Below, one piece after another: positions 34,904-45,032 of a stretch of 64,000 bases of DNA; the first letter of the stretch is position 1, and each line of letters opens with the position of its first letter. The notes under the pieces were generated by a model that worked only from the letters and a program-made list of their open reading frames with translations, was not told the origin of the DNA and ran no database searches. The stretch is taken from positions 12,723,506 to 12,787,505 of the forward strand of contig CM039506.1 in the NCBI GenBank assembly GCA_022432975.1, in the 5' to 3' direction. This stretch comes from Begonia masoniana (taxonomy: Eukaryota > Streptophyta > Magnoliopsida > Cucurbitales > Begoniaceae). The position numbers and the translations under genes were made by a program.

Positions 34904-36913
34904 AATGGTCACAAACCTAGTTTGAGACACTTTCGCATATGGGGGTGTCCAGCACATGTGTTGGTAGGTAAGACTGGAAAATTAGAACCTCGATCAGAGG
35001 TTTGCATTTTTGTCGGGTATGCAAAAGGCACAAGGGGGGGTTTGTTTTATAGGTCCAAAGATAACAAGGTAATTGTATCGACAAATGCCACGTTTCTTGA
35101 ACACGACTATATGACAAACTTTAAACCTCAAAACAAGATTGTCTTGGAAGAGATTCATGATAATGAGATTAGATGTGAAACGACAAAAGTTGTTGTTCCA
35201 CGCGGTACTCGGGAGACCACTACTTCTAGTCAGATCATCATGCCACCTAGACGTAGCGAAAGGGTAGTACGACTACCAGTTCGATACGGACAGGTGGGTG
35301 AAGCACAAGTTGCTGTCACTGATAATGAAAAAGATGATCCATTGTCATTCAGATATGCAATGGAAGACACTGACAAAGAAGCATGGCTTGAAGCTATGAA
35401 AATTGAGATGGAATCGATGTATTCCAACTCTGTCTGGGATCTTGTAGATCTACCTGAAGGGGTAAAACCTATAGGGTGTAAATGGATCTATAAGAGAAAA
35501 AGAGGAATGGACGGAAATGTGGAGACATTCAAAGCTAGGCTTGTAGCTAAGGGTTATACCCAAAGGGAAGGAATTGACTATGAAGAGACTTTCTCTCCTG
35601 TAGCTATGCTTAAGTCCATTCGTATCTTGCTCTCTATTGCAGCTCATTATGATTATGAGATTTGGCAGATGGATGTCAAGACGGCCTTTCTAAATGGTAA
35701 TCTTGAGGAAACCATTTATATGGAACAACCAGAAGGTTTCATAGATAAAAATGCAAAGCAAAAGGTTTGCAAGTTAAATAGGTCTATTTATGGACTCAAA
35801 CAAGCATCCAGGTCATGGTATATAAGATTTGATGAAGCAATCAAAACTTATGGGTTCACACAGTGCCTTGATGAGTCTTGTGTATACAAGCTCATTAATG
35901 ACAAGCGTGTGGTCTTCTTAGTTCTATACGTTGATGATATTCTACTTATTGGGAATAATGTAGAATTATTATCAGATACAAAAACATGGTTGACTAAGCA
36001 ATTCCAAATGAAAGATTTAGGAAATGCAAGCTACATTCTAGGGATCCGTCTAATAAGAGATCGCAAAAACAGAATGTTAGCTTTGTCTCAAGCGTTGTAC
36101 ATTGACAAAATAGTTGTCAAATATTCAATGCAAAACTCCAAGAAAGGTTATTTACCTTCTAAACATGGAGTTATTCTTTCTAAAAGAATGTGTCCTGACA
36201 CACCTCAAAAGATGGAAGATATGAGACACGACCCCTATGCATCTGCTATTGGAAGCTTGATGTATGCTATGATGTGCACAAGGCTCGACATATGTTATGC
36301 AGTAGGGATAGTCAGCCGATTCCAGTCAAATCCAGGATTAGATCACTGGATAGCAGTCAAACATATTCTCAAGTATCTACGGAGAACGAGAAACTATATG
36401 CTTATATATTCTGGTAGGGATTTGATTCCAACTGGATATGCAGATTCTGATTTTCAAAGTGATACAGATGATCGAAAGTCGATATCTGGATCGATCTTCA
36501 CCCTTGGGGGTGGAGCAATAGTTTGGAGAAGCGTGAAACAAGGTGGTGTTTCAGATTCTACTATGGAAGCAGAATACATTGCTGCTTGTGAAGCATCAAA
36601 AGAAGCTGTGTGGCTTAGAAAATTCTTTACTGATTTGAAAGTAATTCCAAATATGGATAAGCCACTGACTTTGTACAGTGACAATAGTGGTGCAGTGGCA
36701 AATTCTAAAGAACTTAGAAGTCACAAGCGAACAAAGCATATAGAGAGAAAATATCATGTGATAAGAGATATCGTGCAGCGTGGAGACGTGACTGTTCTGA
36801 AGATTTCATCAGCTGAGAATCTTGCTGATCCCTTCACCAAGACGTTACCTAGAAATCGTTTTGAGGAACATCTGGAGGGCTTAGGAATTAGAGACATGTC
36901 TCATTTGCTTTAG
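34904..36913 (+). CDS. pol: Cop1 integrase C-terminus-reverse transcriptase-RNase H
   Basis: Open from the codon after the TAG at 34901 to 36913; the first Met is at 34922 (663 residues). It has the integrase C-terminal WGCPAHVL and CIFVGYAKGTRGG. RT follows from DKEAWLEAMK through VKPIGCKWIYKRKR, FKARLVAKGYTQREGIDY, QMDVKTAFLNG and the active-site YVDDILLI at about residues 338-345. RNase H has GYADSDFQSD, STMEAEYIAACEA, LYSDNSGAVANS and HIERKYHVIRD, ending in ADPFTKTLP. No stop inside. RT copies the genomic RNA in the particle and RNase H removes it. The domain order IN-RT-RH places the element in Ty1/copia; I do not assign a lineage. Confidence 0.94.
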   Translation, partial: NGHKPSLRHFRIWGCPAHVLVGKTGKLEPRSEVCIFVGYAKGTRGGLFYRSKDNKVIVSTNATFLEHDYMTNFKPQNKIVLEEIHDNEIRCETTKVVVPRGTRETTTSSQIIMPPRRSERVVRLPVRYGQVGEAQVAVTDNEKDDPLSFRYAMEDTDKEAWLEAMKIEMESMYSNSVWDLVDLPEGVKPIGCKWIYKRKRGMDGNVETFKARLVAKGYTQREGIDYEETFSPVAMLKSIRILLSIAAHYDYEIWQMDVKTAFLNGNLEETIYMEQPEGFIDKNAKQKVCKLNRSIYGLKQASRSWYIRFDEAIKTYGFTQCLDESCVYKLINDKRVVFLVLYVDDILLIGNNVELLSDTKTWLTKQFQMKDLGNASYILGIRLIRDRKNRMLALSQALYIDKIVVKYSMQNSKKGYLPSKHGVILSKRMCPDTPQKMEDMRHDPYASAIGSLMYAMMCTRLDICYAVGIVSRFQSNPGLDHWIAVKHILKYLRRTRNYMLIYSGRDLIPTGYADSDFQSDTDDRKSISGSIFTLGGGAIVWRSVKQGGVSDSTMEAEYIAACEASKEAVWLRKFFTDLKVIPNMDKPLTLYSDNSGAVANSKELRSHKRTKHIERKYHVIRDIVQRGDVTVLKISSAENLADPFTKTLPRNRFEEHLEGLGIRDMSHLL

Positions 36914-36927
36914 GACAAGTGGGAGTT
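36914..36927 (+). other. Cop1 polypurine tract
   Basis: GACAAGTGGGAGTT immediately before the 3' LTR start TGTTGGG, in the usual plant copia form. Confidence 0.85.
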
Positions 36928-37352
36928 TGTTGGGAATTATGTGCCCAAACAAGCAAATGTAATAGAACAGTTATATTATTTAAATTGATTAATATTATGC
37001 TTGCATTTAAAGATCATGCTTTATAAAATTCAGAGAAAATTCCTTGGTTATTTGTGCAAACTTTATATTGACATATATATTGTATATATGAGGGATATAA
37101 TATAAAGAGTAATAACCAAAACAAGTCCATGACTTATATTTGAAGTATGGAATCTTCAAATAAATCATAGTCATAAACTTAGTTTATCTCATTAAGAATG
37201 CATAGTTATATCCCAACTATATATGTAGTGACATAAGGTAAATAAGTTTTATATAATATGATTATATAGGACTGGACCAGATAAAATTATATTGTTCTTA
37301 TAATTTCCGTTAAACCTAGAACAAATAACTTTATCATAATGATGGTCATATG
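36928..37352 (+). repeat. Cop1 3' LTR, first part
   Basis: From TGTTGGGAATTATG to the ATATG target copy (37348-37352) before Cassandra. It matches 20029 onward. Confidence 0.93.
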
Positions 37353-37763
37353 TGTGACGACCCGTCTTTCAACGGACTGATAAGGAACCACCCATTCTCC
37401 GCGGATCCTGGGGCTGACCTGGGCCGGAGGTGGGTAAAGCTCCGCGGATCCTGGGGCTGACCTGGGCCGGAGTGGTTTCTCCGTTGAAGCAGGGGCCGTT
37501 ACGAACCCACATCGCTTGGGGAAGTACATGGAAATGAAACATATGTAAGAGATCCCTCCCAACATAGCAAGACGCGTTTTGGAGCACGATTGGCGACGGA
37601 TCCCATAAGAACTCCGAAGTTAAGCGTGCTTCGGCGAGAGTAATTTAAGGTTGGGTGACCTTCCGGGAAGTGCTCTCGCCAAACAAAGCCGTGAGGGGAG
37701 GATATTGGGCTGCGGCCCAATCCCCGGAGCGGACAATATCTTGCTGGGAACGAGGTCGTTACA
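37353..37763 (+). repeat. Cassandra 5' LTR
   Basis: TGTGACGACCC to GGTCGTTACA, 411 bp. Near its start CTCCGCGGATCCTGGGGC occurs twice, about 43 bp apart (37397 and 37440). Confidence 0.95.
37581..37678 (+). other. 5S rRNA-like segment in Cassandra 5' LTR
   Basis: GGATCCCATAAGAACTCCGA, AGTTAAGCGTGCTTCGGCGA, GAGAGTAATTTAAGG and GGGTGACCTTCCGGGAAGTG follow plant 5S rRNA. The segments correspond to box A, the intermediate element and box C of the internal Pol III promoter. The 5' quarter of 5S is not recognisable and the 3' end departs from 5S, so this is not a cellular 5S gene. Confidence 0.9.
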
Positions 37764-37834
37764 AATGGTATCAGAGCCTGTACCCAACCGGAAATGTGGC
37801 CAACGAGGACGTTGGGCCCCCGAGGGGGGGTGAT
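37764..37834 (+). other. Cassandra interior: primer site and polypurine tract
   Basis: TGGTATCAGAGCC at 37766-37778 is the initiator-Met primer site. GAGGGGGGG at about 37822-37830 is a polypurine run just before the 3' LTR at 37835. No open frame. Confidence 0.9.
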
Positions 37835-38246
37835 TGTGACGACCCGTCTTTCAACGGATTGATAAGGAACCACCCATTCTCCGCGGATCTTGGGGCTGAC
37901 CTGGGCCGGAGGTGGGTAAAGCTCCGCGGATCCTGGGGCTGACCTGGGCCGGAGTGGTTTCTCCGTTGAAGCAGGGGCCGTTACGAACCCACATCGCTTG
38001 GGGAAGTACGTGGAAATGAAACATATGTAAGAGATCCCTCCCAACATAGCAAGACGCGTTTTGGAGCACGATTGGCGACGGATCCCATAAGAACTCCAAA
38101 GTTAAGCGTGCTTCGGCGAGAGTAATTTCAGGTTGGGTGACCTTCCGGGAAGTGCTCTCGCCAAACAAAGCCGTGAGGGGAGGATATTGGGCTGCGGCCC
38201 AATCCCCGGAGCGGACAATATCTTGCTGGGGAAAGGGGTCGTTACA
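37835..38246 (+). repeat. Cassandra 3' LTR
   Basis: 412 bp. It matches the 5' LTR with a few substitutions, for example ATTG for ACTG near 37860 and GGGGAAAGGGG for GGGAACGAGG near the end. Confidence 0.95.
38063..38160 (+). other. 5S rRNA-like segment in Cassandra 3' LTR
   Basis: Same 98-bp segment as in the 5' LTR, with ACTCCAAAG for ACTCCGAAG and TTTCAGG for TTTAAGG. Confidence 0.9.
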
Positions 38247-38718
38247 ATATGTGTATAATCTTAATTCATTGTATTTAACAAACTCCTATTTTATTTTAAT
38301 TTATTCTTTAATTTACTTGGTAAAGTTTTGTATGAGTTACAATTCACACACCTCGTATATTGGGAATAAATTAAGATGAATAGCTGAGAATGTTAATATC
38401 GATACAATGAAATCCATTTTATTGGATTTCATTTTTGTTAGTTAAAAGATCGAATAATTACCGCGCAAATTCATAAATCGTTATGAATTAATTATTCAAT
38501 CAAGGACTAATGGTAGTTAAGGATAAAGATGTAATATGAGAGGTTAACGGATTATAAACCTAGCTCTATTACGAATCTAAATGGAGGGTTAGTACATATG
38601 TAATGACTATATCAATGGACATTACTTTGAGTAAACATAATCTATAATTTTAAGAGTGCAACTCTAAGTATTTAGTGGACTTACTTTAGAGTTAATAATT
38701 ACGTTAATTGATATAAAG
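38247..38718 (+). repeat. Cop1 3' LTR, second part
   Basis: It continues the copia LTR from the duplicated ATATG to TAAAG (38714-38718), the target copy of Gyp3. It contains the intact site matching the Gyp2 insertion point. Confidence 0.93.
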
Positions 38719-39092
38719 TGTAACACCCGGCATTTTTGCCATGTAATAGTTTTTCCCGGATCGTTTAAACGGGATTAATATTATATTAATACAATGAATA
38801 TTTTGGTTAAAATGATGGAATGTTTGAGGGAAAACCAAACTAAGTGTAATCAAAACAAGCCAATTAGGTTAAAAGCTAATGGAAGGGTAAATGTGGAAGT
38901 GATTATGGTAGGTGGAAGCAAACCAATGGATGAGTGCCAAGTGGCAACTTGTTGAAGAAGATATGTCTTCTCTTCCTCCTACGTGAAGCTCACTTCTACC
39001 TCCCATTTTCTGTTTTCTCTCTTCCAGGCGATTGAAACAAAACTTCCACACTTTGTTTCCCCAGCATTTCTCCGTTTTTTTTTTCAGCAAAG

Positions 39093-39932
39093 GTGAGCGT
39101 CTTTAACGCTAACAAGTTTGGACAAGTTTAATGTGAGTTTTTACCGAAGTTTAGGGTTTCAGTTTTGGGTGAAAACTCACTGTTTTGGATGAAAACACGT
39201 TGGTGTGTTTTCTAAAGTGTTTTAAGTGTGTTTGCTGCGTTTCCTACGTGATACTAGTTAGCATTTGTAGCGTTTAAATTCTGTACATTCATGTTACAGA
39301 TCCGAACTCTCCAGGGACGTTCGAGTACACTGCATTGCCGCAAACAGGTAAGTTCATAACCGTAGGTTGGCCCTTAAGGCCCTACATCATGGAGGTACTA
39401 GGTATTTCAGTTCTGTCAGGTTGTTTTGGGTAGAAAGGTTATAGTTTATGTTTCTGAGTTGTCTGTATCCTTCTTCATGGTATGTTCTGTTATTTCTGTT
39501 GTCTGCCAGTTTAAGTTCAGGCACCGTTCATGCATACACGATTTTCTCTGAAAGCTCATGCAAAACTGTTTTCTGTACACTGTTTGAAATTAAACAAGAT
39601 AAAATCTGACTGTCTGTAATGTACTGGTTAAGTGCGGGACGGGGACTGGCCCTCTGGTTTTATCCCTCCCTGGGAATCTGAAAATAAATTGTCCCTAGCA
39701 AGGACCCTCTGGTTTTATCCCTCCCTGGGAGACTGAAAATCTGCTGTGCCTGATAGTGCACCCTCTGTTTGCCAGTTCCCCTATAAGCCCCACTTATACC
39801 CCTCTGCCACTGAAATGTAAAGTTCTGTTCTGTCACTGTATTCTGAAAACTGCATGCATAGCATTTTGCATCACTGCATCTGTATTATGTTCTTACTGAG
39901 TTTTAGACTCATAGGTGAACTCTCTGATGTAG
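39093..39932 (+). other. Intron/mini-exon-like module in Gyp3 5' LTR
   Basis: GTGAGC donor at 39093 after CAAAG; acceptor TTACAG ending 39299; 48-nt mini-exon 39300-39347 ending AAACAG; GTAAGT donor at 39348; GGCC-CTTAA-GGCC hairpin followed by CTACATC near 39370-39385; TTACTGAG near 39894; acceptor GATGTAG ending 39932. Intron-like spans are 207 and 585 nt. Splicing is inferred. Confidence 0.6.
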
Positions 39933-40640
39933 GTACTGAACCCGAACATGAGGACTTTGTGCCTCAATCTGACGAGTAGATGGCTGGTGGCTCGAGCTCT
40001 CGGGGTGGTTGCTGCAGTCAGACACAGTTTTCTGTCCCGAGGTTTAAGTCTTAGTTTTTAAAGTAAAGGTCATAGTTGTAAACTCTTCTGGAAATTCTGC
40101 TGTGTTTGTTTTAAAAAAAAAAACTCTGTTAAGGCTCTGTGATTCGTTTTAAAAACCTGTAGGAAATTCTGGTGGATGTATATATATATTGTATAAGTTC
40201 TGATGGTCAAGATTTTGATCTCTGTCGACAGTTGATAGATGTCTCCTGAAATATTCTGTATTAATGTCTTGAAATGTTTTGAAAACATTCTGTAATTGCT
40301 TGAGTTCTCCCTTTTCAGGTCATGCATGGATGGTCTCGAATTTTAGAGCTATCCATGCAGTTTGTTTTCTTGAAATCTGTCATTTGTAATGAAGGTCTGA
40401 AACCTGTATGCCTTCTGTTGTGCTCGAGAACCATGTTTTGATGTGGTTTGAGAATCTGAGACGTTTAAGCCTTCTGTTTTTATGCCCTCTGTCTGTATGC
40501 TTTCCTGTCAAAAGTTGTAAATTCTGTCTTTAAAACTATGTCTTCTGATTACATCTACCGGTAGGAATATTGCCTGCATCTACCGCCAAACAGTGTTTCT
40601 GCCTTAGGTTTTCATCTTCCGATTTAAATTGCTATCTTCA

Positions 40641-40960
40641 TCTTCCGATGACGTCAGAACATCTTCCGGCTGACGTCATCACCTTCTGCCGATTACGTTC
40701 ACCACCTGTATCTGCCGATGACGTCATCACATCTTCCGATGACATCATCGCACATCCCGATTTCACCTGCCTGCCTTCATCTTCCGATGACGTCAGAACA
40801 TCTTCCGACTGACGTCATACGATGATTCTGCCTATATCTTCTGCTCAGTTTTACTCGTCTTCAGTTTCTTTTCTTCTGACGATTACGTTTAATGCTTGTA
40901 TCTTCCGGTTGACGTCATCCATCTTCCGGCTGACGTCATCTCCTCTTCCGGCTGACGTCA
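40641..40960 (+). promoter_or_regulatory. TCTTCCG/TGACGTCA array in Gyp3 5' LTR
   Basis: About eight TGACGTCA palindromes plus a TGACATCA variant near 40738, most directly after ATCTTCCGA or ATCTTCCGGC. Spacing is irregular, unlike Gyp2. It lies about 150 bp before a TATTTATA word at 41106. Candidate bZIP-bound enhancer. Confidence 0.7.
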
Positions 40961-41105
40961 CCCACTGTTTACTTCTTCCGATTTCAGAGCATCATTTTGG
41001 TTTAATTTCATCTACAGCCCAATAGTATTCTGCCTCTTTGAAAAACTAAGTCTTCCGCCAAATTTCTGCCTATGCCTTCCGACTTCATTCCCTATTTTCT
41101 GCTGC

Positions 41106-41113
41106 TATTTATA
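41106..41113 (+). promoter_or_regulatory. Possible Gyp3 TATA box
   Basis: TATTTATA about 270 bp before the LTR end and about 150 bp after the TGACGTCA array, a sensible promoter position. A weak call, as the sequence is AT-rich; the other LTR has it at 63071. Confidence 0.35.
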
Positions 41114-41383
41114 CTCTGTTACTCACTGTAGTTTCTTCTCCTGTGTAAAGTTATGCTCTTTTAGGGTTTGCATTGACAGTGCATGTTTTCTGTCATTCGG
41201 TTCTGTTTTCTGTTAAAGTTTTAAAAGCTCAGTTGGCTTTCATAAGTTGTTCCAGTAACGCTGTCTGTTCTGTTTATGTAAAAAAAAAAAAAAAAAAATA
41301 GTCACCGTTTTCTGCAAATGACCCAGAGTGACGGCTTGGTTCTCGGGTTCCGATCGGGATCCGGTTTCGGGCTGTCACAGTTG

Positions 41384-41395
41384 TGGTATCAGAGA
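41384..41395 (+). other. Gyp3 primer binding site
   Basis: TGGTATCAGAGA four bases after the LTR end, 11 of 12 to the initiator-Met site. Confidence 0.88.
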
Positions 41396-41540
41396 GACAC
41401 AGTTTTAAAAACGATTCTGTGAAATGTCTGACTGCACAACCTGCCACGTGAGATCGCTCCACCAACTGTAAGTGTTTAAAGACTTCTGTAAAAGTTCTGT
41501 TTATTAAGTTAGGTTATTCTGTTTATAGGGTTTATTAGAA

Positions 41541-41794
41541 ATGGTGAGAGGACATCAAGAAGAGTCAAGCGAAAGCTCTCGAGCCATTGACCGACTAACC
41601 GAACTGGTGGGTGCACAGTCACGCATGGTTGAACGCATGATGGCCAGAGAAGATGATAGAAACAATAACCATGGGAATAACAATCGTGATAATGCGCCGC
41701 GAGACAATAGTGGAGATAGATTCCGGCGGCTCCAGCCACCTTCATTTAATGGATTGTCTACAGACCCGACTCGTGCTGAAACCTGGATTCGAAC
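41541..41794 (+). CDS. gag: Gyp3 Gag, N-terminal part (cut by Gyp4)
   Basis: It begins [20 protein letters not shown], nearly identical to Gyp2 Gag, and runs in frame to RAETWIR. There Gyp4 begins (TGTAACGCCCC at 41795). The target duplication CGAAC at 41790-41794 overlaps this last codon pair and recurs at 52678 (and 56454), where the Gag reading continues [11 protein letters not shown]. The N-terminal segment is Asn-rich ([11 protein letters not shown]). This fragment alone would not form a Gag domain; transcripts would run into Gyp4 LTR. Confidence 0.92.
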
Positions 41795-42260
41795 TGTAAC
41801 GCCCCGAGTTATCTGAACCCGGTTCGCTACCCATAACATTATCATGACTAAGAAATTTTGATAATAAATTCAAAGCTTCACTCGACAGTCAAAATTAGAC
41901 TTCTCAAAATGTTTAAAACTTGCAGCGGAAATTCTTTTTGAACAACAATGAAGTTAAACAAAACTGTGAAAAACATTATTAAAATAGTCATTGGGAATGT
42001 TAAGAAATATTCAGCCGAAAGGAATGAGGGTTTACGGCACGAAATACTCTTTCGGTTTCAGAAGACAACGCATCTGCCGACGACTAAGTCAACGGAAGAA
42101 GCAGGAATAGAAAACCGAAGACTCCTGCCGATGACGTCAGCCGGAAGGAAGGAAAACAAAAGACATCACTCGGTAGACTTTATCTACCGATGACGTGTCC
42201 AAACAACGCCCACCCCGCCGATAATGCATACAATTCTTCCGATAGAATTAAATACACACA

Positions 42261-45032
42261 CATCTTCCGATAGACTTACACACCGCATCTACCGATAGAC
42301 TTTCATCTTCCGATAGACTTACACACCGCATCTACCGATAGACTTTCATCTTCCGATAGACTTACACACCGCATCTACCGATAGACTTTCATCTTCCGAT
42401 AGACTTACACACCGCATCTACCGATAGACTTTCATCTTCCGATAGACTTACACACCGCATCTACCGATAGACTTTCATCTTCCGATAGACTTACACACCG
42501 CATCTACCGATAGACTTTCATCTTCCGATAGACTTACACACCGCATCTACCGATAGACTTTCATCTTCCGATAGACTTACACACCGCATCTACCGATAGA
42601 CTTTCATCTTCCGATAGACTTACACACCGCATCTACCGATAGACTTTCATCTTCCGATAGACTTACACACCGCATCTACCGATAGACTTTCATCTTCCGA
42701 TAGACTTACACACCGCATCTACCGATAGACTTACACACCGCATCTACCGATAGACTTTCATCTTCCGATAGACTTACACACCGCATCTACCGATAGACTT
42801 TCATCTTCCGATAGACTTACACACCGCATCTACCGATAGACTTTCATCTTCCGATAGACTTACACACCGCATCTACCGATAGACTTTCATCTTCCGATAG
42901 ACTTACACACCGCATCTACCGATAGACTTTCATCTTCCGATAGACTTACACACCGCATCTACCGATAGACTTTCATCTTCCGATAGACTTACACACCGCA
43001 TCTACCGATAGACTTTCATCTTCCGATAGACTTACACACCGCATCTACCGATAGACTTTCATCTTCCGATAGACTTACACACCGCATCTACCGATAGACT
43101 TTCATCTTCCGATAGACTTACACACCGCATCTACCGATAGACTTTCATCTTCCGATAGACTTACACACCGCATCTACCGATAGACTTTCATCTTCCGATA
43201 GACTTACACACCGCATCTACCGATAGACTTTCATCTTCCGATAGACTTACACACCGCATCTACCGATAGACTTTCATCTTCCGATAGACTTACACACCGC
43301 ATCTACCGATAGACTTTCATCTTCCGATAGACTTACACACCGCATCTACCGATAGACTTTCATCTTCCGATAGACTTACACACCGCATCTACCGATAGAC
43401 TTTCATCTTCCGATAGACTTACACACCGCATCTACCGATAGACTTTCATCTTCCGATAGACTTACACACCGCATCTACCGATAGACTTTCATCTTCCGAT
43501 AGACTTACACACCGCATCTACCGATAGACTTTCATCTTCCGATAGACTTACACACCGCATCTACCGATAGACTTTCATCTTCCGATAGACTTACACACCG
43601 CATCTACCGATAGACTTTCATCTTCCGATAGACTTACACACCGCATCTACCGATAGACTTTCATCTTCCGATAGACTTACACACCGCATCTACCGATAGA
43701 CTTTCATCTTCCGATAGACTTACACACCGCATCTACCGATAGACTTTCATCTTCCGATAGACTTACACACCGCATCTACCGATAGACTTTCATCTTCCGA
43801 TAGACTTACACACCGCATCTACCGATAGACTTTCATCTTCCGATAGACTTACACACCGCATCTACCGATAGACTTTCATCTTCCGATAGACTTACACACC
43901 GCATCTACCGATAGACTTTCATCTTCCGATAGACTTACACACCGCATCTACCGATAGACTTTCATCTTCCGATAGACTTACACACCGCATCTACCGATAG
44001 ACTTTCATCTTCCGATAGACTTACACACCGCATCTACCGATAGACTTTCATCTTCCGATAGACTTACACACCGCATCTACCGATAGACTTTCATCTTCCG
44101 ATAGACTTACACACCGCATCTACCGATAGACTTTCATCTTCCGATAGACTTACACACCGCATCTACCGATAGACTTTCATCTTCCGATAGACTTACACAC
44201 CGCATCTACCGATAGACTTTCATCTTCCGATAGACTTACACACCGCATCTACCGATAGACTTTCATCTTCCGATAGACTTACACACCGCATCTACCGATA
44301 GACTTTCATCTTCCGATAGACTTACACACCGCATCTACCGATAGACTTTCATCTTCCGATAGACTTACACACCGCATCTACCGATAGACTTTCATCTTCC
44401 GATAGACTTACACACCGCATCTACCGATAGACTTTCATCTTCCGATAGACTTACACACCGCATCTACCGATAGACTTTCATCTTCCGATAGACTTACACA
44501 CCGCATCTACCGATAGACTTTCATCTTCCGATAGACTTACACACCGCATCTACCGATAGACTTTCATCTTCCGATAGACTTACACACCGCATCTACCGAT
44601 AGACTTTCATCTTCCGATAGACTTACACACCGCATCTACCGATAGACTTTCATCTTCCGATAGACTTACACACCGCATCTACCGATAGACTTTCATCTTC
44701 CGATAGACTTACACACCGCATCTACCGATAGACTTTCATCTTCCGATAGACTTACACACCGCATCTACCGATAGACTTTCATCTTCCGATAGACTTACAC
44801 ACCGCATCTACCGATAGACTTTCATCTTCCGATAGACTTACACACCGCATCTACCGATAGACTTTCATCTTCCGATAGACTTACACACCGCATCTACCGA
44901 TAGACTTTCATCTTCCGATAGACTTACACACCGCATCTACCGATAGACTTTCATCTTCCGATAGACTTACACACCGCATCTACCGATAGACTTTCATCTT
45001 CCGATAGACTTACACACCGCATCTACCGATAG
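42261..45032. repeat. 43-bp satellite-like array, about 64.5 units
   Basis: The unit contains CATCTTCCGATAGACTTACA and CACCGCATCTACCGATAGAC plus TTT. The length fits 63 full units, one 25-bp deleted unit (42734-42758 region) and a final 38-bp partial unit. I see no substitution between units. Each unit is itself two diverged halves (CTTCCGATAGACTT, CTACCGATAGACTT). No spacers, so not CRISPR. Confidence 0.95.

Larger units (their letters stand above)
37353..38246 (+). mobile_element. Cassandra-type TRIM retrotransposon (5S-derived LTRs)
   Basis: 894 bp, flanked by ATATG at 37348-37352 and 38247-38251. Two LTRs of about 411 bp (37353-37763, 37835-38246) differ at fewer than ten positions by eye. 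The interior is only 71 bp: a primer site and a G-rich polypurine stretch, with no gene. Each LTR carries a segment closely resembling the 3' three-quarters of plant 5S rRNA, the hallmark of Cassandra. It is non-autonomous and must be mobilised by another element's enzymes. The 5' LTR of Cop1 has the empty site. Confidence 0.95.
38719..41379 (+). repeat. Gyp3 5' LTR, 2661 bp
   Basis: TGTAACACCCGG to GGCTGTCACA. It contains the splice-like module, a 55-bp direct repeat (CCTCTGGTTTTATCCCTCCC at 39651 and 39706), the TGACGTCA array and an A-run near 41280. Confidence 0.95.

Noticed and set aside
37581..37678. Cellular 5S rRNA gene
   Set aside because: Only part of 5S is recognisable. It is repeated in two LTRs flanked by a target duplication with a primer site between them, which is Cassandra.
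42261..45032. CRISPR-like array
   Set aside because: The 43-bp units are directly adjacent and identical, with no variable spacers, and the context is a plant retrotransposon LTR.
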